58,006 nucleotides of DNA from Chloroflexota bacterium (GTDB taxonomy: Bacteria > Chloroflexota > Dehalococcoidia > SpSt-223). The number at the start of each line of letters is the position of its first letter. Within the stretch, counting starts at the first letter, position 1. The stretch covers positions 1 to 58,006 of the forward strand of contig JAILZB010000003.1 of assembly GCA_023512725.1 (NCBI GenBank). The letters are read 5' to 3'. The notes beneath the pieces are model-generated. The model was not told where the DNA came from. It worked only from the letters and a program-made list of their open reading frames with translations, and searched no databases. This document shows positions 8,943 to 18,399 of this stretch, piece after piece. Position numbers and translations under genes: made by a program.

Positions 8943-11900
8943 CCAAGCCTGAGAAGGTGCTCGTGATCGGCTCCGGGCCGATCGTGATCGGCCAGGCAGC
9001 CGAATTTGACTACGCCGGCACCCAGGCCTGCCGGGCCCTGCGGGAAGAAGGGGTCCGCACGGTCCTGGTCAACTCGAACCCGGCGACAATCATGACCGAT
9101 GAAGACGTGGCCGATGTGGTCTACATCGAGCCGCTGACGGTCGAGTTTCTGGAGCAGGTGATCGCCCGCGAGCGTCCCGACGGGCTGCTCCCCTCCCTGG
9201 GTGGCCAGACGGGACTGAATTTGGCGGTTGAGCTGGCTGAGGCCGGCATCCTTGACCGCTACCAGGTACGGGTGCTGGGCACCCCGCTTGGCGCGATTAA
9301 AGCGGCGGAGGACCGCCAGCTGTTCAAAGAGCTGCTGCTCCGGATCGGCGAACCGGTGCCGCCCAGCCGGACCTGCCACCGCTACGAGGAAGCGCTCGAA
9401 TTTGCCCGCCAGGTCGGCCTGCCGCTCATCGTTCGCCCGGCCTTCACCCTCGGGGGTACGGGAGGTGGGGTGGCGTCCACCTGGGAGGAGTTCGAGCGGA
9501 TCGTCACGGGTGGGCTTGCTGCCAGCCCGATCCACCAGGTGCTGGTCGAGACGAGCCTGCTGGGCTGGAAAGAGCTGGAATACGAGGTGATGCGGGATAG
9601 TGCCGACACCTGCATCATCGTCTGCAACATGGAGAACCTCGACCCGATGGGCGTCCACACGGGCGACTCCATCGTGGTCGCGCCGAGCCAGACCCTGACC
9701 GACAAAGAGCACCAGATGCTTCGCAGCGCGAGCCTGCGGATCATCCGGGCACTCGGCATCGAAGGGGGCTGCAATATCCAGTTCGCCCTGCCACCTCGCC
9801 GCCTCGACCGGACGGAACGGCGCTGCAGCCTCCCCGGCACCCGCGAGCCTGGCCCCGCGCCAGCGGCGGCCCCCCTGCCCGAGTACTACGTCATCGAGGT
9901 GAACCCGCGGGTCAGCCGCTCCTCGGCCCTGGCGAGCAAGGCCACGGGCTATCCGATCGCGCGTGTCTCCGCCAAGATCGCGATCGGGCGACGGCTGGAC
10001 GAGATCCCGAACGCCGTCACCCGCAAGACTCTTGCTGCCTTCGAACCAGCCCTTGACTACTGCGTGGTGAAGATCCCGCGTTGGCCGTTCGATAAGTTCG
10101 CTTCGGGCGACCGTGGGATCGGTACCCAGATGAAGTCGACCGGCGAGGTGATGGCGATCGGGCGCTCCTTCGAAGCGGCGCTCAATAAAGCGGTGCGCTC
10201 CCTCGAATTTGGCGGCCGCTCGCTTCAGTGGGAAGATGCCCGCTGGGCAGCGGAGTACCGTCGCCTCGCCGCAGCAGGAGAGAACCCGCTCGCAGCCTTT
10301 CCCCTCTTCCCGAACGACTTGCGGCTCTGGGCGCTGATGGCTGCGCTCCGGCGTGGCCATTCCATCGAGGAGCTGTTCCAGGTGACCAGCATCGACCCCT
10401 GGTTCCTCGCCAAGCTGCGCGGGCTGGTCCACCTGGAGGAGCGCTTGCTGCGGGAGCCACTCACCCCCGCGCTGCTCCGTGAGGCCAAGGCGGCCGGGAT
10501 GAGCGACAGCCAGATTGGTGTGCTCGCCGACCGCCTGCCCGAGCAAGTGCGGGCGTTGCGGCAGAGCTGGGGGATCCGGCCGGTCTATAAGATGGTCGAT
10601 ACCTGTGCCGCAGAGTTCGAGGCTGCCACGCCCTACTTCTACAGCAGCATCGACGAGGAGAATGAGGCGCTCCCCGAGGAAGGCCCAGCGGCTGCCGTCA
10701 TCGGCAGTGGCCCGATCCGGATTGGCCAGGGTATCGAGTTCGACTACTGCTCGGTCCATGCCGCCTGGGCCCTCCGCGATGCTGGCCACCGCAGCATCAT
10801 GATCAACTCCAACCCTGAGACCGTCTCGACCGACTTCGATACCTCTGACCGGCTGTACTTTGAGCCGCTCGATGAAGAAGCCGTGCGCGATGTGCTCGAA
10901 AACGAATCGGGTGGCAGCGAAGGCCGGGTACCGGTGGTGGTACAGTTCGGCGGGCAGACCGCAGTCAACTTGGCCGGGCCGCTTCACCGGGCGGGAGTGC
11001 CGATCCTCGGCTCGGGGGCGGAGGCGATCGACCTGGCGGAAGACCGGCGGCGGTTCGAACGTTTCCTGAGCGAACTCGGCATTCCCCAGCCGCCTGGTGG
11101 AGGGGTCGTCTCGGTCGAGCAGGGGCTGGCGGTGGCCGAAGCGATCGGGTACCCCGTGCTGGTCCGGCCGAGCTACGTCCTCGGCGGTCGAGCGATGGAG
11201 ATCGTCCAATCGCCGGAGGAACTGGTGCGGGTGCTCGGCCCGGCCCTCGAGCAGTCCGCGCCCCATCCGGTGCTGATCGATAAGTACCTGGAAGGGAAAG
11301 AGGTCGAGATCGACGCCATCTGTGACGGCGAGCAGGTGCTGATCCCGGGGGTGATGGAGCACATCGAGCGGGCTGGCGTCCACAGCGGCGATTCGATGAC
11401 GATCTACCCACCGCCGACGCTCCATCCCAGCGAGATCGCGCAGGTGGTCGATTCCAGCACCCGGATCGCCCTGGCGCTGGGCGTGCGCGGCCTGATGAAC
11501 GCCCAGTACGTGGTGGTGCGTGAGGGCGGCCCGACGGCGCCTGGTCCCGGCCAGGTCTACGTACTGGAGGTCAACCCGCGGGCCAGCCGGACTGTCCCCT
11601 ACCTGGCCAAGGCGAGTGGGGTGCCGATTGTGCGGGTGGCCACCCAGGTGATGCTGGGCCGCACCCTGGCCGAGCAGGGTTATCGCGGTGGCCTCTGGCC
11701 GGCACCACCGCTCTATGCTATCAAGGCGCCGGTCTTTTCTATGTCGAAGCTCGCTGGGGTCGATACCTTCCTGGGCCCCGAGATGAAGTCGACCGGTGAG
11801 GTGATGGGGATCGACCGCTCGCTACCGGCAGCACTGGCCAAGACGGTGCTCGCAGCAGGGATGCGCGTTCCGCCCGGGAGCGCGCTCCTCCTCTCGATCG

Positions 11901-12283
11901 CGGACCGCGACAAGCCCGCCTCCCTCCCGATCATCCGCGCCTTTGCGCGGGCGGGCTGCCGCTTCTTCGCCACCGAAGGCACTGCCGAGATGCTGCGGGC
12001 AGCCCAGATCCCGGTCGTCGAGGTGCCCAAGAAGCTTTCCGAGGGGCACCCGAACTGCGTCGATGTCATCCGCGATGGCACCGTGCAGGGGGTGATCAAC
12101 ACCCTAACTGGCCGCCCGACGCCCCTACGAGACGGGTTCGAGATCCGCCGCGCCGCCGCTGAACGCCGTATCCCCTGCTTCACCTCACTGGATACCGCGG
12201 CAGCCGCCGCCCAGGCGCTCCTAGCGGAAGGGATGCGCTACACCGTGCTCCCCCTCCCGGCGTACCGGCAGGCTGCCTCCTGA
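8939..12283 (+). CDS. carB: Carbamoyl-phosphate synthase large subunit
   Basis: A 1114-residue synthetase with two ATP-grasp halves. The first half begins [22 protein letters not shown] and the second begins near residue 580 with [23 protein letters not shown]-terminal MGS-like allosteric domain starts near 980. It makes carbamoyl phosphate from bicarbonate, ammonia from CarA and 2 ATP. The first ATP-grasp domain carries an insertion of roughly 30 residues, rich in Pro, Arg and Ala, between GCNIQFAL and [12 protein letters not shown]; the typical enzyme has a short turn there. The second half has a shorter Gly/Pro loop at the equivalent place. It is the last gene of the operon, with no T-tract terminator seen after it. 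Confidence 0.97.
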   Translation: MTKPEKVLVIGSGPIVIGQAAEFDYAGTQACRALREEGVRTVLVNSNPATIMTDEDVADVVYIEPLTVEFLEQVIARERPDGLLPSLGGQTGLNLAVELAEAGILDRYQVRVLGTPLGAIKAAEDRQLFKELLLRIGEPVPPSRTCHRYEEALEFARQVGLPLIVRPAFTLGGTGGGVASTWEEFERIVTGGLAASPIHQVLVETSLLGWKELEYEVMRDSADTCIIVCNMENLDPMGVHTGDSIVVAPSQTLTDKEHQMLRSASLRIIRALGIEGGCNIQFALPPRRLDRTERRCSLPGTREPGPAPAAAPLPEYYVIEVNPRVSRSSALASKATGYPIARVSAKIAIGRRLDEIPNAVTRKTLAAFEPALDYCVVKIPRWPFDKFASGDRGIGTQMKSTGEVMAIGRSFEAALNKAVRSLEFGGRSLQWEDARWAAEYRRLAAAGENPLAAFPLFPNDLRLWALMAALRRGHSIEELFQVTSIDPWFLAKLRGLVHLEERLLREPLTPALLREAKAAGMSDSQIGVLADRLPEQVRALRQSWGIRPVYKMVDTCAAEFEAATPYFYSSIDEENEALPEEGPAAAVIGSGPIRIGQGIEFDYCSVHAAWALRDAGHRSIMINSNPETVSTDFDTSDRLYFEPLDEEAVRDVLENESGGSEGRVPVVVQFGGQTAVNLAGPLHRAGVPILGSGAEAIDLAEDRRRFERFLSELGIPQPPGGGVVSVEQGLAVAEAIGYPVLVRPSYVLGGRAMEIVQSPEELVRVLGPALEQSAPHPVLIDKYLEGKEVEIDAICDGEQVLIPGVMEHIERAGVHSGDSMTIYPPPTLHPSEIAQVVDSSTRIALALGVRGLMNAQYVVVREGGPTAPGPGQVYVLEVNPRASRTVPYLAKASGVPIVRVATQVMLGRTLAEQGYRGGLWPAPPLYAIKAPVFSMSKLAGVDTFLGPEMKSTGEVMGIDRSLPAALAKTVLAAGMRVPPGSALLLSIADRDKPASLPIIRAFARAGCRFFATEGTAEMLRAAQIPVVEVPKKLSEGHPNCVDVIRDGTVQGVINTLTGRPTPLRDGFEIRRAAAERRIPCFTSLDTAAAAAQALLAEGMRYTVLPLPAYRQAAS

Positions 12284-12791
12284 GGGAAGCCCCAGCACCA
12301 TCGATTGCCGGCCTGAGCTGTCCTTGCCAGGGAAGGATAGCCATGCTCGGAGGATCCTGAGCGCACCCAGACCCGTCCCCTGTACCAAGCAGCGAGCCCA
12401 GGCCTGTCCGCCCGGCGGCCAGCGCACACCCCGCGTGGAAGCAGGCCGCGCTGAGCCCGCCTCCTTCGGGAGATGCCACGGGGGGCAAGCGGATATTCAG
12501 CCGTCGGTCCTGCGGAGCGATCTCCTCCCGGGGGCCACGGCCAGGGCCAGCGGAAGATGAGAAACTCATGAGAATCCGGGACCAAGTTGTGGATAAGTCT
12601 GTGGAAAAGCCACTGGAGAAGCTCGGACTGTCGGACTATCATCCGCCCTGCTTCGACCGGGACGGGCCACTGAGCGGCATCCTCACCGGGTCCGCTGCCG
12701 CCAAGGTCGTCGGTAGCAGACCAGCCAAGGGCAGGCGACGAAGCGCAGGCTCGCGCGGGTGTTCCCGCCAAACATGCCGTGGAGGGTTCTC
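12284..12791. other. 508-base stretch without a confident gene
   Basis: Between carB and a small plus-strand gene there is no ORF with family resemblance. I see possible RNA structure: a CTCC-TTCG-GGAG hairpin (12461-12472, a UUCG tetraloop) and AGCGC/GCGCT arms (12421-12425 with 12448-12452). Two tandem DnaA-box matches lie at 12588-12608. A TATCAT box at 12637-12642 could serve the downstream gene. I tried to match RNase P RNA, SRP RNA, tmRNA and cobalamin riboswitch signatures and found none. Confidence 0.5.
12588..12608 (-). promoter_or_regulatory. Two tandem DnaA-box matches
   Basis: TGTGGATAA (12588-12596) is the exact reverse complement of the consensus box TTATCCACA. TGTGGAAAA (12600-12608) corresponds to TTTTCCACA, one mismatch from consensus. 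They are in the same orientation with starts 12 bases apart. No replication genes are nearby. Confidence 0.5.
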
Positions 12792-13121
12792 GTGCAGCGC
12801 ATCTATGGCAAGAGCTACCTAACGAGCCGGCTGGAGGTGCACAAGCCGATCGCCAGCCTGCCCACGGTGGCCGCGCTTCCTGGACCGAACAGCCCTACTC
12901 CGCGTCGCCGGCGCACCATCGTCTGCTCGAACCTGCTGGTCGAAGGCGAAAGCTGGGACCTGGAGACCGCCCGCGCCCGCATGAAGGAGACCCTTAAGGG
13001 CGATAAGGCCGACCTCCGCTGCAAGAAACGCCCTGGCGTGCTGATCCGCGCCGACTGGGCGCTCGACGTCTGCCTCTCGTCGTGGTGCCGCAACTGCCCC
13101 TTCCTCGACTCCGGCCACTGA
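12792..13121 (+). CDS. Small Cys-containing protein of unknown function
   Basis: I do not recognise this 109-residue protein. The GTG at 12792 is chosen because GGAGGG stands 5 bases upstream. The N-terminal half is basic and Pro-rich (PTPRRRRTIVCSN). The middle has WDLETARARMKETLKGDKADLRC, which looks like a helix with Lys/Arg. The C-terminus carries four of the six Cys: LRCKKRP, DVCLSSWCRNCPF. The Cys spacing at the end (Cx5CxxC) could suit a metal site, but that is inference. It stands alone between carB and a convergent gene. Reality as a gene is supported by the ribosome-binding site and the lack of an alternative in the region, not by homology. Confidence 0.55.
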   Translation: MQRIYGKSYLTSRLEVHKPIASLPTVAALPGPNSPTPRRRRTIVCSNLLVEGESWDLETARARMKETLKGDKADLRCKKRPGVLIRADWALDVCLSSWCRNCPFLDSGH

Positions 13122-13153
13122 GCAGGAACTCAACCCCGTCAGCGCAGCCCAGC

Positions 13154-13168
13154 GGGGCGGACCGCCCC
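13154..13168. terminator. Hairpin between convergent genes
   Basis: GGGGCG-GAC-CGCCCC forms a 6-bp GC stem between the stop of the small Cys protein (13121) and the stop of the minus-strand gene (13293). There is no T-tract, so function as a terminator is uncertain. Confidence 0.3.
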
Positions 13169-13292
13169 AGGCACTGGATCACCAAAATATGGGAGCCAGG
13201 CAGCCCGGCGAGGGCCACGATCCTGGAGCCAGGCGGTCTTCCCGCTGCAGTCCAGACAGTCCGTACATGCACGGCGTACTAGCCCGATCGGA

Positions 13293-14381
13293 CTAGCCCA
13301 TCCCGTCAGTTCCTCCGTCCGCGCTCTTGCTCCCCAACCCGCTCACCGCCGCCAGCCCAGCCACACTCACCAGCGCAACAGCGAGCCCCGCGAGCATTCC
13401 CCCACTTCGCGCGGGTGGCATCCCGGTTCCGGCGAGGGTAGCGTAGCCGGGGACCTCCGCAGGTGAGCGGACCGCGCCGACTAGCTGGCCCCCACCCCGT
13501 AGCGGGGCCAGCGTAGTCTCGTCTCCCGCCGCGATCACCGCAATCGCTGGAGGGTTCCCGCCCGGGCGGAGCGTCCCGAGCCAGCGGGTAGCGCTGCCGG
13601 CCTCCGCCGCGACCACGACGATCAGCTCGAGCGGTCGGCCGTGGGTGGCTCGCCGAAGTGCGGGGTCGGTGGGGGCTCCAGAGGGGCGTTCTCGTCCGCC
13701 GAGGCGGCGGGCCGTTTCACTGCTTGTCGCAACCCGACCGAGGGAGGTCAGCCGCTCGCCGAGTTCCGCCGCCGCCCATTCCACGGGGAGCATGCTCTCG
13801 GTGGTGACCGCCACGATACTTGCCTCTCGAGCGGCGAGGTGGCGAAGGACACTCTGCTCTCCAGGGCGAAGAGCCGCTGCCTGTGCTTCCGAGTAGTCGA
13901 AGACGACGAGCACCGCCGCCCCTGGCTCCAGCCGGTCGATCGCGCTGTAGGCACGCACCACATCCGGAGAAGGAAGGTCCTCCTGAGGCGGAGGAAGCAG
14001 CATCAGCGCGCCTAGCAGGATCGCCGCCAGCACGACAGCCGCAGCCACCGTGCGCCAGGGTATCCGCCGCCGCGAGCTACCTCGCTGGGTGGCGACACGC
14101 GCTTTGCCAGGCCGCTCGTCGGAGAAGGTCGCTACCCGTGGGCGTGGGAGCGCGGTCGGCGAAGTGCTGGGAGGCGTCGGCGGTGTCAGCGGAACGGTTG
14201 GGTCGGGCAGAGGGGGCAGTGGCTCCGGCTCGGCAGCAGGCATTGCGGCCGAATCGGCGAGCAGCCATTCCGGGAGATCGGGAGAGGGCGAGGTCAGGAC
14301 GAGCGGCTCGCTGCCCTCACCCAACCAGGCAGGGAGGGGCGGAGCGACCAACGCAGGCTCACGTTCCGGCAGAGCGGTCAC
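13293..14381 (-). CDS. Pro-rich membrane protein of unknown function
   Basis: A 362-residue protein I cannot assign. Residues 1-100 are acidic and Pro-rich (PAWLGEGSEP and PEWLLADSA form two similar W-L motifs). A basic stretch (SSRRRIPWR) precedes a membrane helix at about 110-130. A roughly 180-residue domain with alternating strands and helices follows (AAVLVVFDYSEAQAAAL, SIVAVTTESMLP, ELIVVVAAEAGSATRWL, PPAIAVIAAGDE). A second hydrophobic segment (MLAGLAVALVSVAGLAAVSGL) lies near the C-terminus. The domain therefore lies between two membrane passes, probably outside the cytoplasm. The GTG start has a TAGAGT box 9 bases upstream. Confidence 0.65.
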   Translation of the reverse strand: MTALPEREPALVAPPLPAWLGEGSEPLVLTSPSPDLPEWLLADSAAMPAAEPEPLPPLPDPTVPLTPPTPPSTSPTALPRPRVATFSDERPGKARVATQRGSSRRRIPWRTVAAAVVLAAILLGALMLLPPPQEDLPSPDVVRAYSAIDRLEPGAAVLVVFDYSEAQAAALRPGEQSVLRHLAAREASIVAVTTESMLPVEWAAAELGERLTSLGRVATSSETARRLGGRERPSGAPTDPALRRATHGRPLELIVVVAAEAGSATRWLGTLRPGGNPPAIAVIAAGDETTLAPLRGGGQLVGAVRSPAEVPGYATLAGTGMPPARSGGMLAGLAVALVSVAGLAAVSGLGSKSADGGTDGMG

Positions 14382-14445
14382 CGCCTAGCGACTCTAGTGC
14401 GCCTGGTTAGCCGCTGCTAGAGGTTCGGAACTCAGGACAAGGGCT

Positions 14446-14682
14446 TTAGAGGGGCAGGTTGAGGAACTCGGCCATCACCTGCTGGAGCTGCTGGCGGTCT
14501 TCTGGGATCCCGAGGTTCAGGCCGTAGTGGTTGATCAGGCGCGGCATCAACACCATCCACTCGTTCCAGCAGTCCTGGCAGACCTGCTCCTGGATGATGG
14601 CCCCATACTTGCCCGGAGGCTTCATTGCCAGGCCCGGCTTGGTCTGCTGGCAGCGTGCGCAGAGGATATTCGTATGCGCCAC
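14446..14682 (-). CDS. YggX-like Fe(II)-trafficking/oxidative protection protein
   Basis: A 78-residue protein that follows the YggX layout: a short N-terminal strand, then EQVCQDCWNEWMVLMPRLINHYGLN and a C-terminal helix ending QQVMAEFLNLPL. YggX proteins protect Fe-S enzymes and take part in iron handling. Unlike enterobacterial YggX, this form has two Cys pairs (CARCQQT near residue 8 and CQDCW near 35), which suggests a bound zinc or iron; that is inference. GTG start with GGGAGG 5 bases upstream. It is followed on the same strand by a proline-rich membrane protein gene and preceded by nothing but a hydrolase stop. Confidence 0.75.
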   Translation of the reverse strand: MAHTNILCARCQQTKPGLAMKPPGKYGAIIQEQVCQDCWNEWMVLMPRLINHYGLNLGIPEDRQQLQQVMAEFLNLPL

Positions 14683-14724
14683 GAGGCCTCCCAGGAGCTG
14701 CTTCCGTCCCTTCCGCCCCTGCCC

Positions 14725-15672
14725 CTATTGTAGGGTCTCAGCGTAGAAGCGCAGCATTCGCTCGCGGTAGGCGAGCGGCTCCAGCAGGTAGGCGCGTGCG
14801 TGGAGCGCCCCAGGGACGATCCAGAACTGGTCGCGGGGGTTATTGGCCATCTCTTTCAGGTGGCGAGAGTGCTCTGCGGGGACGCGGGGGTCGTTACTGA
14901 CGTGGATATAGAACACCGGCCGGGGTGGGATCGCCGTCACGTGCCGGATCGGCGCGATGGCGTCCAGGTCGAGGCCATAGAGCAGGCGACCGAAGAGGGT
15001 CACCCCCGGACCGAAGATGGGGGGCAGGCCGGTTCGCCGGCTGACCTCACCACCAAGCACCGGCCGGATATCGGCAAAGGGACTATCGGCGATCACGCTC
15101 CTCACGTCGGGGAGTTCGGCGGCAGCATTGATAGCAGTCGCCGCCCCGTACGAGGTGCCGTGGAGGCCAACGGGCCCGCGGAAGCCCCGCTCTCGCAGAA
15201 AGGCGATCGCTCCGGCAACATCGCGTCGCTCTCCCCAGGCGAGGCCGAGCTGGTCTCCTCCCGAGTAGCCATGGCCACGCAGGTCGAACATCAGCACGGG
15301 GTAGCCCGCTTCGACTAGGTCACGCGCGATCTCAAGACTGGCAGTATTGGTCAGTGCGCGGTTGCCATCCAAGCCGTGGACCATCACCACCGGGCGATCG
15401 CCCTGGGCGGGAAGGTACCACCCACTGAGGGAGATGCCAGCTTCAGCGCTGGGAAACTGGACCGGCTGGTAGCGCAGACCGAGTTCAGCCGGGTTGCGGA
15501 GCACGAGGTTACGCCGCGGGTGGACCGCTTCGGTCGTGACATAGGCACTCAGCCCGAGATAGCCGAAGATCAGCAGCAGGACCAGTGCCAGGACGACGCT
15601 CAGCAGCGCCCGCCCGACGCTTGCCAGCAGCGGGAAGCGCAGCGAGCGGACGCGCTCAGCCTGAGAGGCCAT
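14725..15672 (-). CDS. Membrane-anchored alpha/beta hydrolase
   Basis: About 315 residues from the ATG at 15672. An N-terminal membrane helix (ALLSVVLALVLLLIFGYLGL) anchors an alpha/beta hydrolase domain of the YfhR/BAAT-like peptidase S9-related type. The oxyanion-region segment VVMVHGLDGNRA, the DLRGHGYSGG turn and the nucleophile elbow GTSYGAATA are present. The acid is probably Asp in NDPRVPAEH and the base His in PGALHARAYL. The substrate is unknown. The track start is the GTG at 15678. The ATG two codons later is preferred because a TAGAAT box ends exactly 6 bases before it and no Shine-Dalgarno sequence exists, so a leaderless mRNA is likely. Confidence 0.85.
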   Translation of the reverse strand: MASQAERVRSLRFPLLASVGRALLSVVLALVLLLIFGYLGLSAYVTTEAVHPRRNLVLRNPAELGLRYQPVQFPSAEAGISLSGWYLPAQGDRPVVMVHGLDGNRALTNTASLEIARDLVEAGYPVLMFDLRGHGYSGGDQLGLAWGERRDVAGAIAFLRERGFRGPVGLHGTSYGAATAINAAAELPDVRSVIADSPFADIRPVLGGEVSRRTGLPPIFGPGVTLFGRLLYGLDLDAIAPIRHVTAIPPRPVFYIHVSNDPRVPAEHSRHLKEMANNPRDQFWIVPGALHARAYLLEPLAYRERMLRFYAETLQ

Positions 15673-15678
15673 GCTCAC

Positions 15679-15706
15679 ATTCTACCGGGTCTGGATGCTC
15701 TATACT
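15679..15706. promoter_or_regulatory. Divergent promoter region, hydrolase / histidine kinase
   Basis: Minus strand: TAGAAT (15684-15679), 6 bases before the hydrolase ATG. Plus strand: TATACT (15701-15706), about 87 bases before the kinase GTG. The plus box also reads TATAGA on the other strand. Confidence 0.4.
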
Positions 15707-15792
15707 GGAGGAAGAGGGCGACCGCCTCCGAGCAGGATCTCACCCCGCCAGGAACCGGTGTGGTCAGCCTGGGAGCAGGGAAGGAGTCCAGC

Positions 15793-18399
15793 GTGACCGA
15801 GCGCGAGCCCAATCAACTGCCAAGGCAGCGGTCGGCGCGTCCCCGGCGGGCGTGGCAGGAGCTGGATGCCACCCGCCGCGCGCTACAGGAACAGCTCGCC
15901 CAGGCAAGCACGGCGCGCGCGGCGCTCGAGCAGCTGGAAACGGTTGCCCGTGCCTGGCTGGGTATCCCCATCTCCCTCGTGCCGGCTACTGACCTGCTGC
16001 CGCCTGGCCAGCCGATCACCTGGCGCGGCCGCCCGGTCGGGGTGCTCCAGCTCGCTGAGGAGGCGGAGGTCACGGAGGAACAGCGGGCCGTGCTGAGCGT
16101 GGTGGCGGCACCTCTCCTTGCCGAGCTCGTCGCCGAGGAAGCGCTGGCCCAGCTGGAACGGGACCTCCGCCAGCGCGAGGCCGAACTGACGACCCTGCTT
16201 GACCTGTTGCCGATCGGGGTTGCCTACTGCTCAGCCGATCTCACGCGGCTACGCACTAACTCCGCAGCCGACCAGATCGCTGGTGCCGGTTCCTTCTCTC
16301 CCACCCGCCCGCCGGGCGTCCCGAGCCGTCTTCTCGATGCGCGCACCTACCAGCCACTCCCCCTTCGCCTCACTCCCCTGCGCCAGGCGTTAGCGGGGGT
16401 GGAGACACCCCTGCAGGAGTTCGTGGTCCGCCCCCCTCAATCGGCGCAGAACCGGTGGGTCCGCCTGGCGGCGCGCCCGGTTCGCTTTGGAGGGGAGATC
16501 ACCGGGGCGTTCGCAGTGTTCATCGATGCAACTGCGGAAGTCGCCGCCCAGCAGCTCGTGTTCGAGACGCTAACCTGTGGTGTGCTGGTCCATGGCCCCG
16601 CTGGACAGCTGCTCTTTGCCAACCGCGCGGCCGCGCGCCTGCTCGGCGCTTCCGACCCGGGGACGGTCGAGGAGATGCTGGCGCGTAGTGTCCAGCCCGT
16701 GCCTGCTGACGCTGCCCTCCCCTGGGAAGTCGTCCGCACGAGTGGCCGCGAAGCCGCTACTGGCCTCCTTGTCCTCGAGCGTGCTGGTCAGCCGGTCTAC
16801 CTTGAGGTAATGAGCTGCCCGGTCTGGCGCCCGGATGGGGTACTCGACCAGGTCGTCAGCACGCTGATCGAAGTAACGGCGAATTGGCAGGCTCGGGAAA
16901 CCCTGGCAGCCTCCGAGCACCGGCTGCGCGTGATCTTCGAGCAAGCGGCGATCGGGATCGCCGTCCTCGACCAGAGCGGTCGGATCACGGCGGTGAACCG
17001 GCGGCTCCAGCAGTTTCTCCAGCGTGAGGAGCCAGCGCTGCTTGGGCTGCCGTTTGTCGAGCTTGTCCATCCCGGTACCGCCTTCGACCTGGCCACGGTT
17101 CTCGACGACCTTCGCCAGGGGAGGGCCGAGTATCTCGAGCGGGAGCTGCGCTTCCTGAGTGCCGCCGGAGCACTTCGCTGGGGGCGAGCGACCGTTGTCA
17201 GCGTCCGTGACGAGCGGGGCGAGCAGTGGTTCTTCACCTGTGTCGAAGACGTGACGGACCAGCGCGAGGCCGAAAGCCGGCTGGAGGCGATGCTGCAAGC
17301 GGAGAAGCTGCGCGCGCTGGGGCAGATGGTGAGCGGCGTCGCGCATGACTTGAACCAGTACCTCGGCCTGATCTCTGGTCACAGCGAGCTCGTCCTCGGT
17401 GAGCTCGAGCGCGGCACGCTCGACCCGGAGCAGCTGCGGGAAGCCCTCGGCGTGGTCATCCAGGCCGCGATGGACGGCGCTGAAGTCGTGCGGCGCTTGC
17501 AGTCGTTCGGCCGGGGCCAGTCTGGGAGCTCACCCCAGCGGGTCGACCTTGGGGAGCTGCTGCGCGAGATCGCCAAGCTAACTGCCCCGAAATGGCGCGA
17601 TGCGCCGCAGCAGGAGGGGCGTCCGATCACCCTCCACGTCGAGACCGAGAGTGACCTAGTGATCGAAGGGTGGCCGGAGGAGCTCCGCGAGGCGCTGACC
17701 AACCTGGTCTTCAATGCCGTCGATGCCATGCCCCGGGGTGGCACCATCCGACTGGCGTCCAACCGGAGCGGCGACGAGGTGGAAGTGCTGGTGGCTGATG
17801 ATGGCGTGGGGATGCCACCTGAGGTCCAGCGCCGCGTGTTCGAGCCGTTCTTCACCACCAAGGGGGATCGGGGCTCCGGGCTGGGCCTCTCGATCGTCTA
17901 TGCCACCGTTGAGCGCCACCGCGGCCGGATCGCGCTTACCTCGGCCCCGGGCAGCGGCACCACCTTCCGACTGCTCTTTCCCGCCGCGCCCTCCCCTCAC
18001 CCGGCAGCTGCCAGTGCCCCGCCTCCGGTGAGCCAGCGGCGACTGCACGCCCTCGCGGTGGATGACGACCCCGCGCTCGCGCGGATGCTGGCGCTCATGC
18101 TCGAGAACGATGGCCACACCGTGACGGTCGCTCTGTCGGGCGAAGAGGCGCTCCGCTTGCTGGCGACCACGCCGGTCGACCTGGTGATCTCCGACCTGGG
18201 CATGGGCACCGGGATGAACGGCTGGGAGCTTGCCGAGCACGTCCGCCAGCGGTTCCCCGACCTCCCGGTGGTGTTCGCGACCGGCTGGGGATCGGAGATC
18301 GATAGCGAAGAGGCGCGCCGCCGTGGCATCGCGGGGATCATCAGCAAGCCGTACCGGCTGCACGACCTGCGCCGCCTGCTCGCCCAGCTCACCCGCTAA
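15793..18399 (+). CDS. Hybrid histidine kinase with PAS domains and C-terminal receiver
   Basis: An 868-residue soluble sensor kinase; no membrane helix is seen. The N-terminus is a coiled coil (about 20-50). About three PAS-like modules follow (near 130-255, 260-370 and 380-495), the last clearly PAS/PAC (IGIAVLDQSGRITAVN, ending EDVTDQREAESRLE). The HisKA box is GVAHDLNQYLGLI with His518. The ATPase domain has NLVFNAVDAMPRGG, DDGVGMPPE and GSGLGLSIVYATVERH. The receiver has phospho-acceptor D801 in VISDLGMG. The H-box reads HDLNQYL where related kinases have HDFNNLL. The GTG at 15793 has AAGGAGT 5 bases upstream; the track's 15376 start runs into the divergent gene. No partner regulator is adjacent. 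The stop interlocks by 4 bases with the convergent amidohydrolase. Confidence 0.93.
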   Translation: MTEREPNQLPRQRSARPRRAWQELDATRRALQEQLAQASTARAALEQLETVARAWLGIPISLVPATDLLPPGQPITWRGRPVGVLQLAEEAEVTEEQRAVLSVVAAPLLAELVAEEALAQLERDLRQREAELTTLLDLLPIGVAYCSADLTRLRTNSAADQIAGAGSFSPTRPPGVPSRLLDARTYQPLPLRLTPLRQALAGVETPLQEFVVRPPQSAQNRWVRLAARPVRFGGEITGAFAVFIDATAEVAAQQLVFETLTCGVLVHGPAGQLLFANRAAARLLGASDPGTVEEMLARSVQPVPADAALPWEVVRTSGREAATGLLVLERAGQPVYLEVMSCPVWRPDGVLDQVVSTLIEVTANWQARETLAASEHRLRVIFEQAAIGIAVLDQSGRITAVNRRLQQFLQREEPALLGLPFVELVHPGTAFDLATVLDDLRQGRAEYLERELRFLSAAGALRWGRATVVSVRDERGEQWFFTCVEDVTDQREAESRLEAMLQAEKLRALGQMVSGVAHDLNQYLGLISGHSELVLGELERGTLDPEQLREALGVVIQAAMDGAEVVRRLQSFGRGQSGSSPQRVDLGELLREIAKLTAPKWRDAPQQEGRPITLHVETESDLVIEGWPEELREALTNLVFNAVDAMPRGGTIRLASNRSGDEVEVLVADDGVGMPPEVQRRVFEPFFTTKGDRGSGLGLSIVYATVERHRGRIALTSAPGSGTTFRLLFPAAPSPHPAAASAPPPVSQRRLHALAVDDDPALARMLALMLENDGHTVTVALSGEEALRLLATTPVDLVISDLGMGTGMNGWELAEHVRQRFPDLPVVFATGWGSEIDSEEARRRGIAGIISKPYRLHDLRRLLAQLTR

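Noticed and set aside
8744-11425. 893-residue minus-strand ORF
   Set aside because: Antisense to carA/carB, with His- and Arg-rich composition and no family motif; a typical GC-rich shadow.
12420-12560. Possible cobalamin riboswitch, SRP RNA or RNase P RNA
   Set aside because: Conserved cores of these RNAs were looked for on both strands and not found.
12568-12822. 84-residue ORF starting MRIRDQVVDKS
   Set aside because: Its N-terminus is the translation of the two DnaA boxes; no Shine-Dalgarno sequence, and it overlaps the better-supported gene at 12792.
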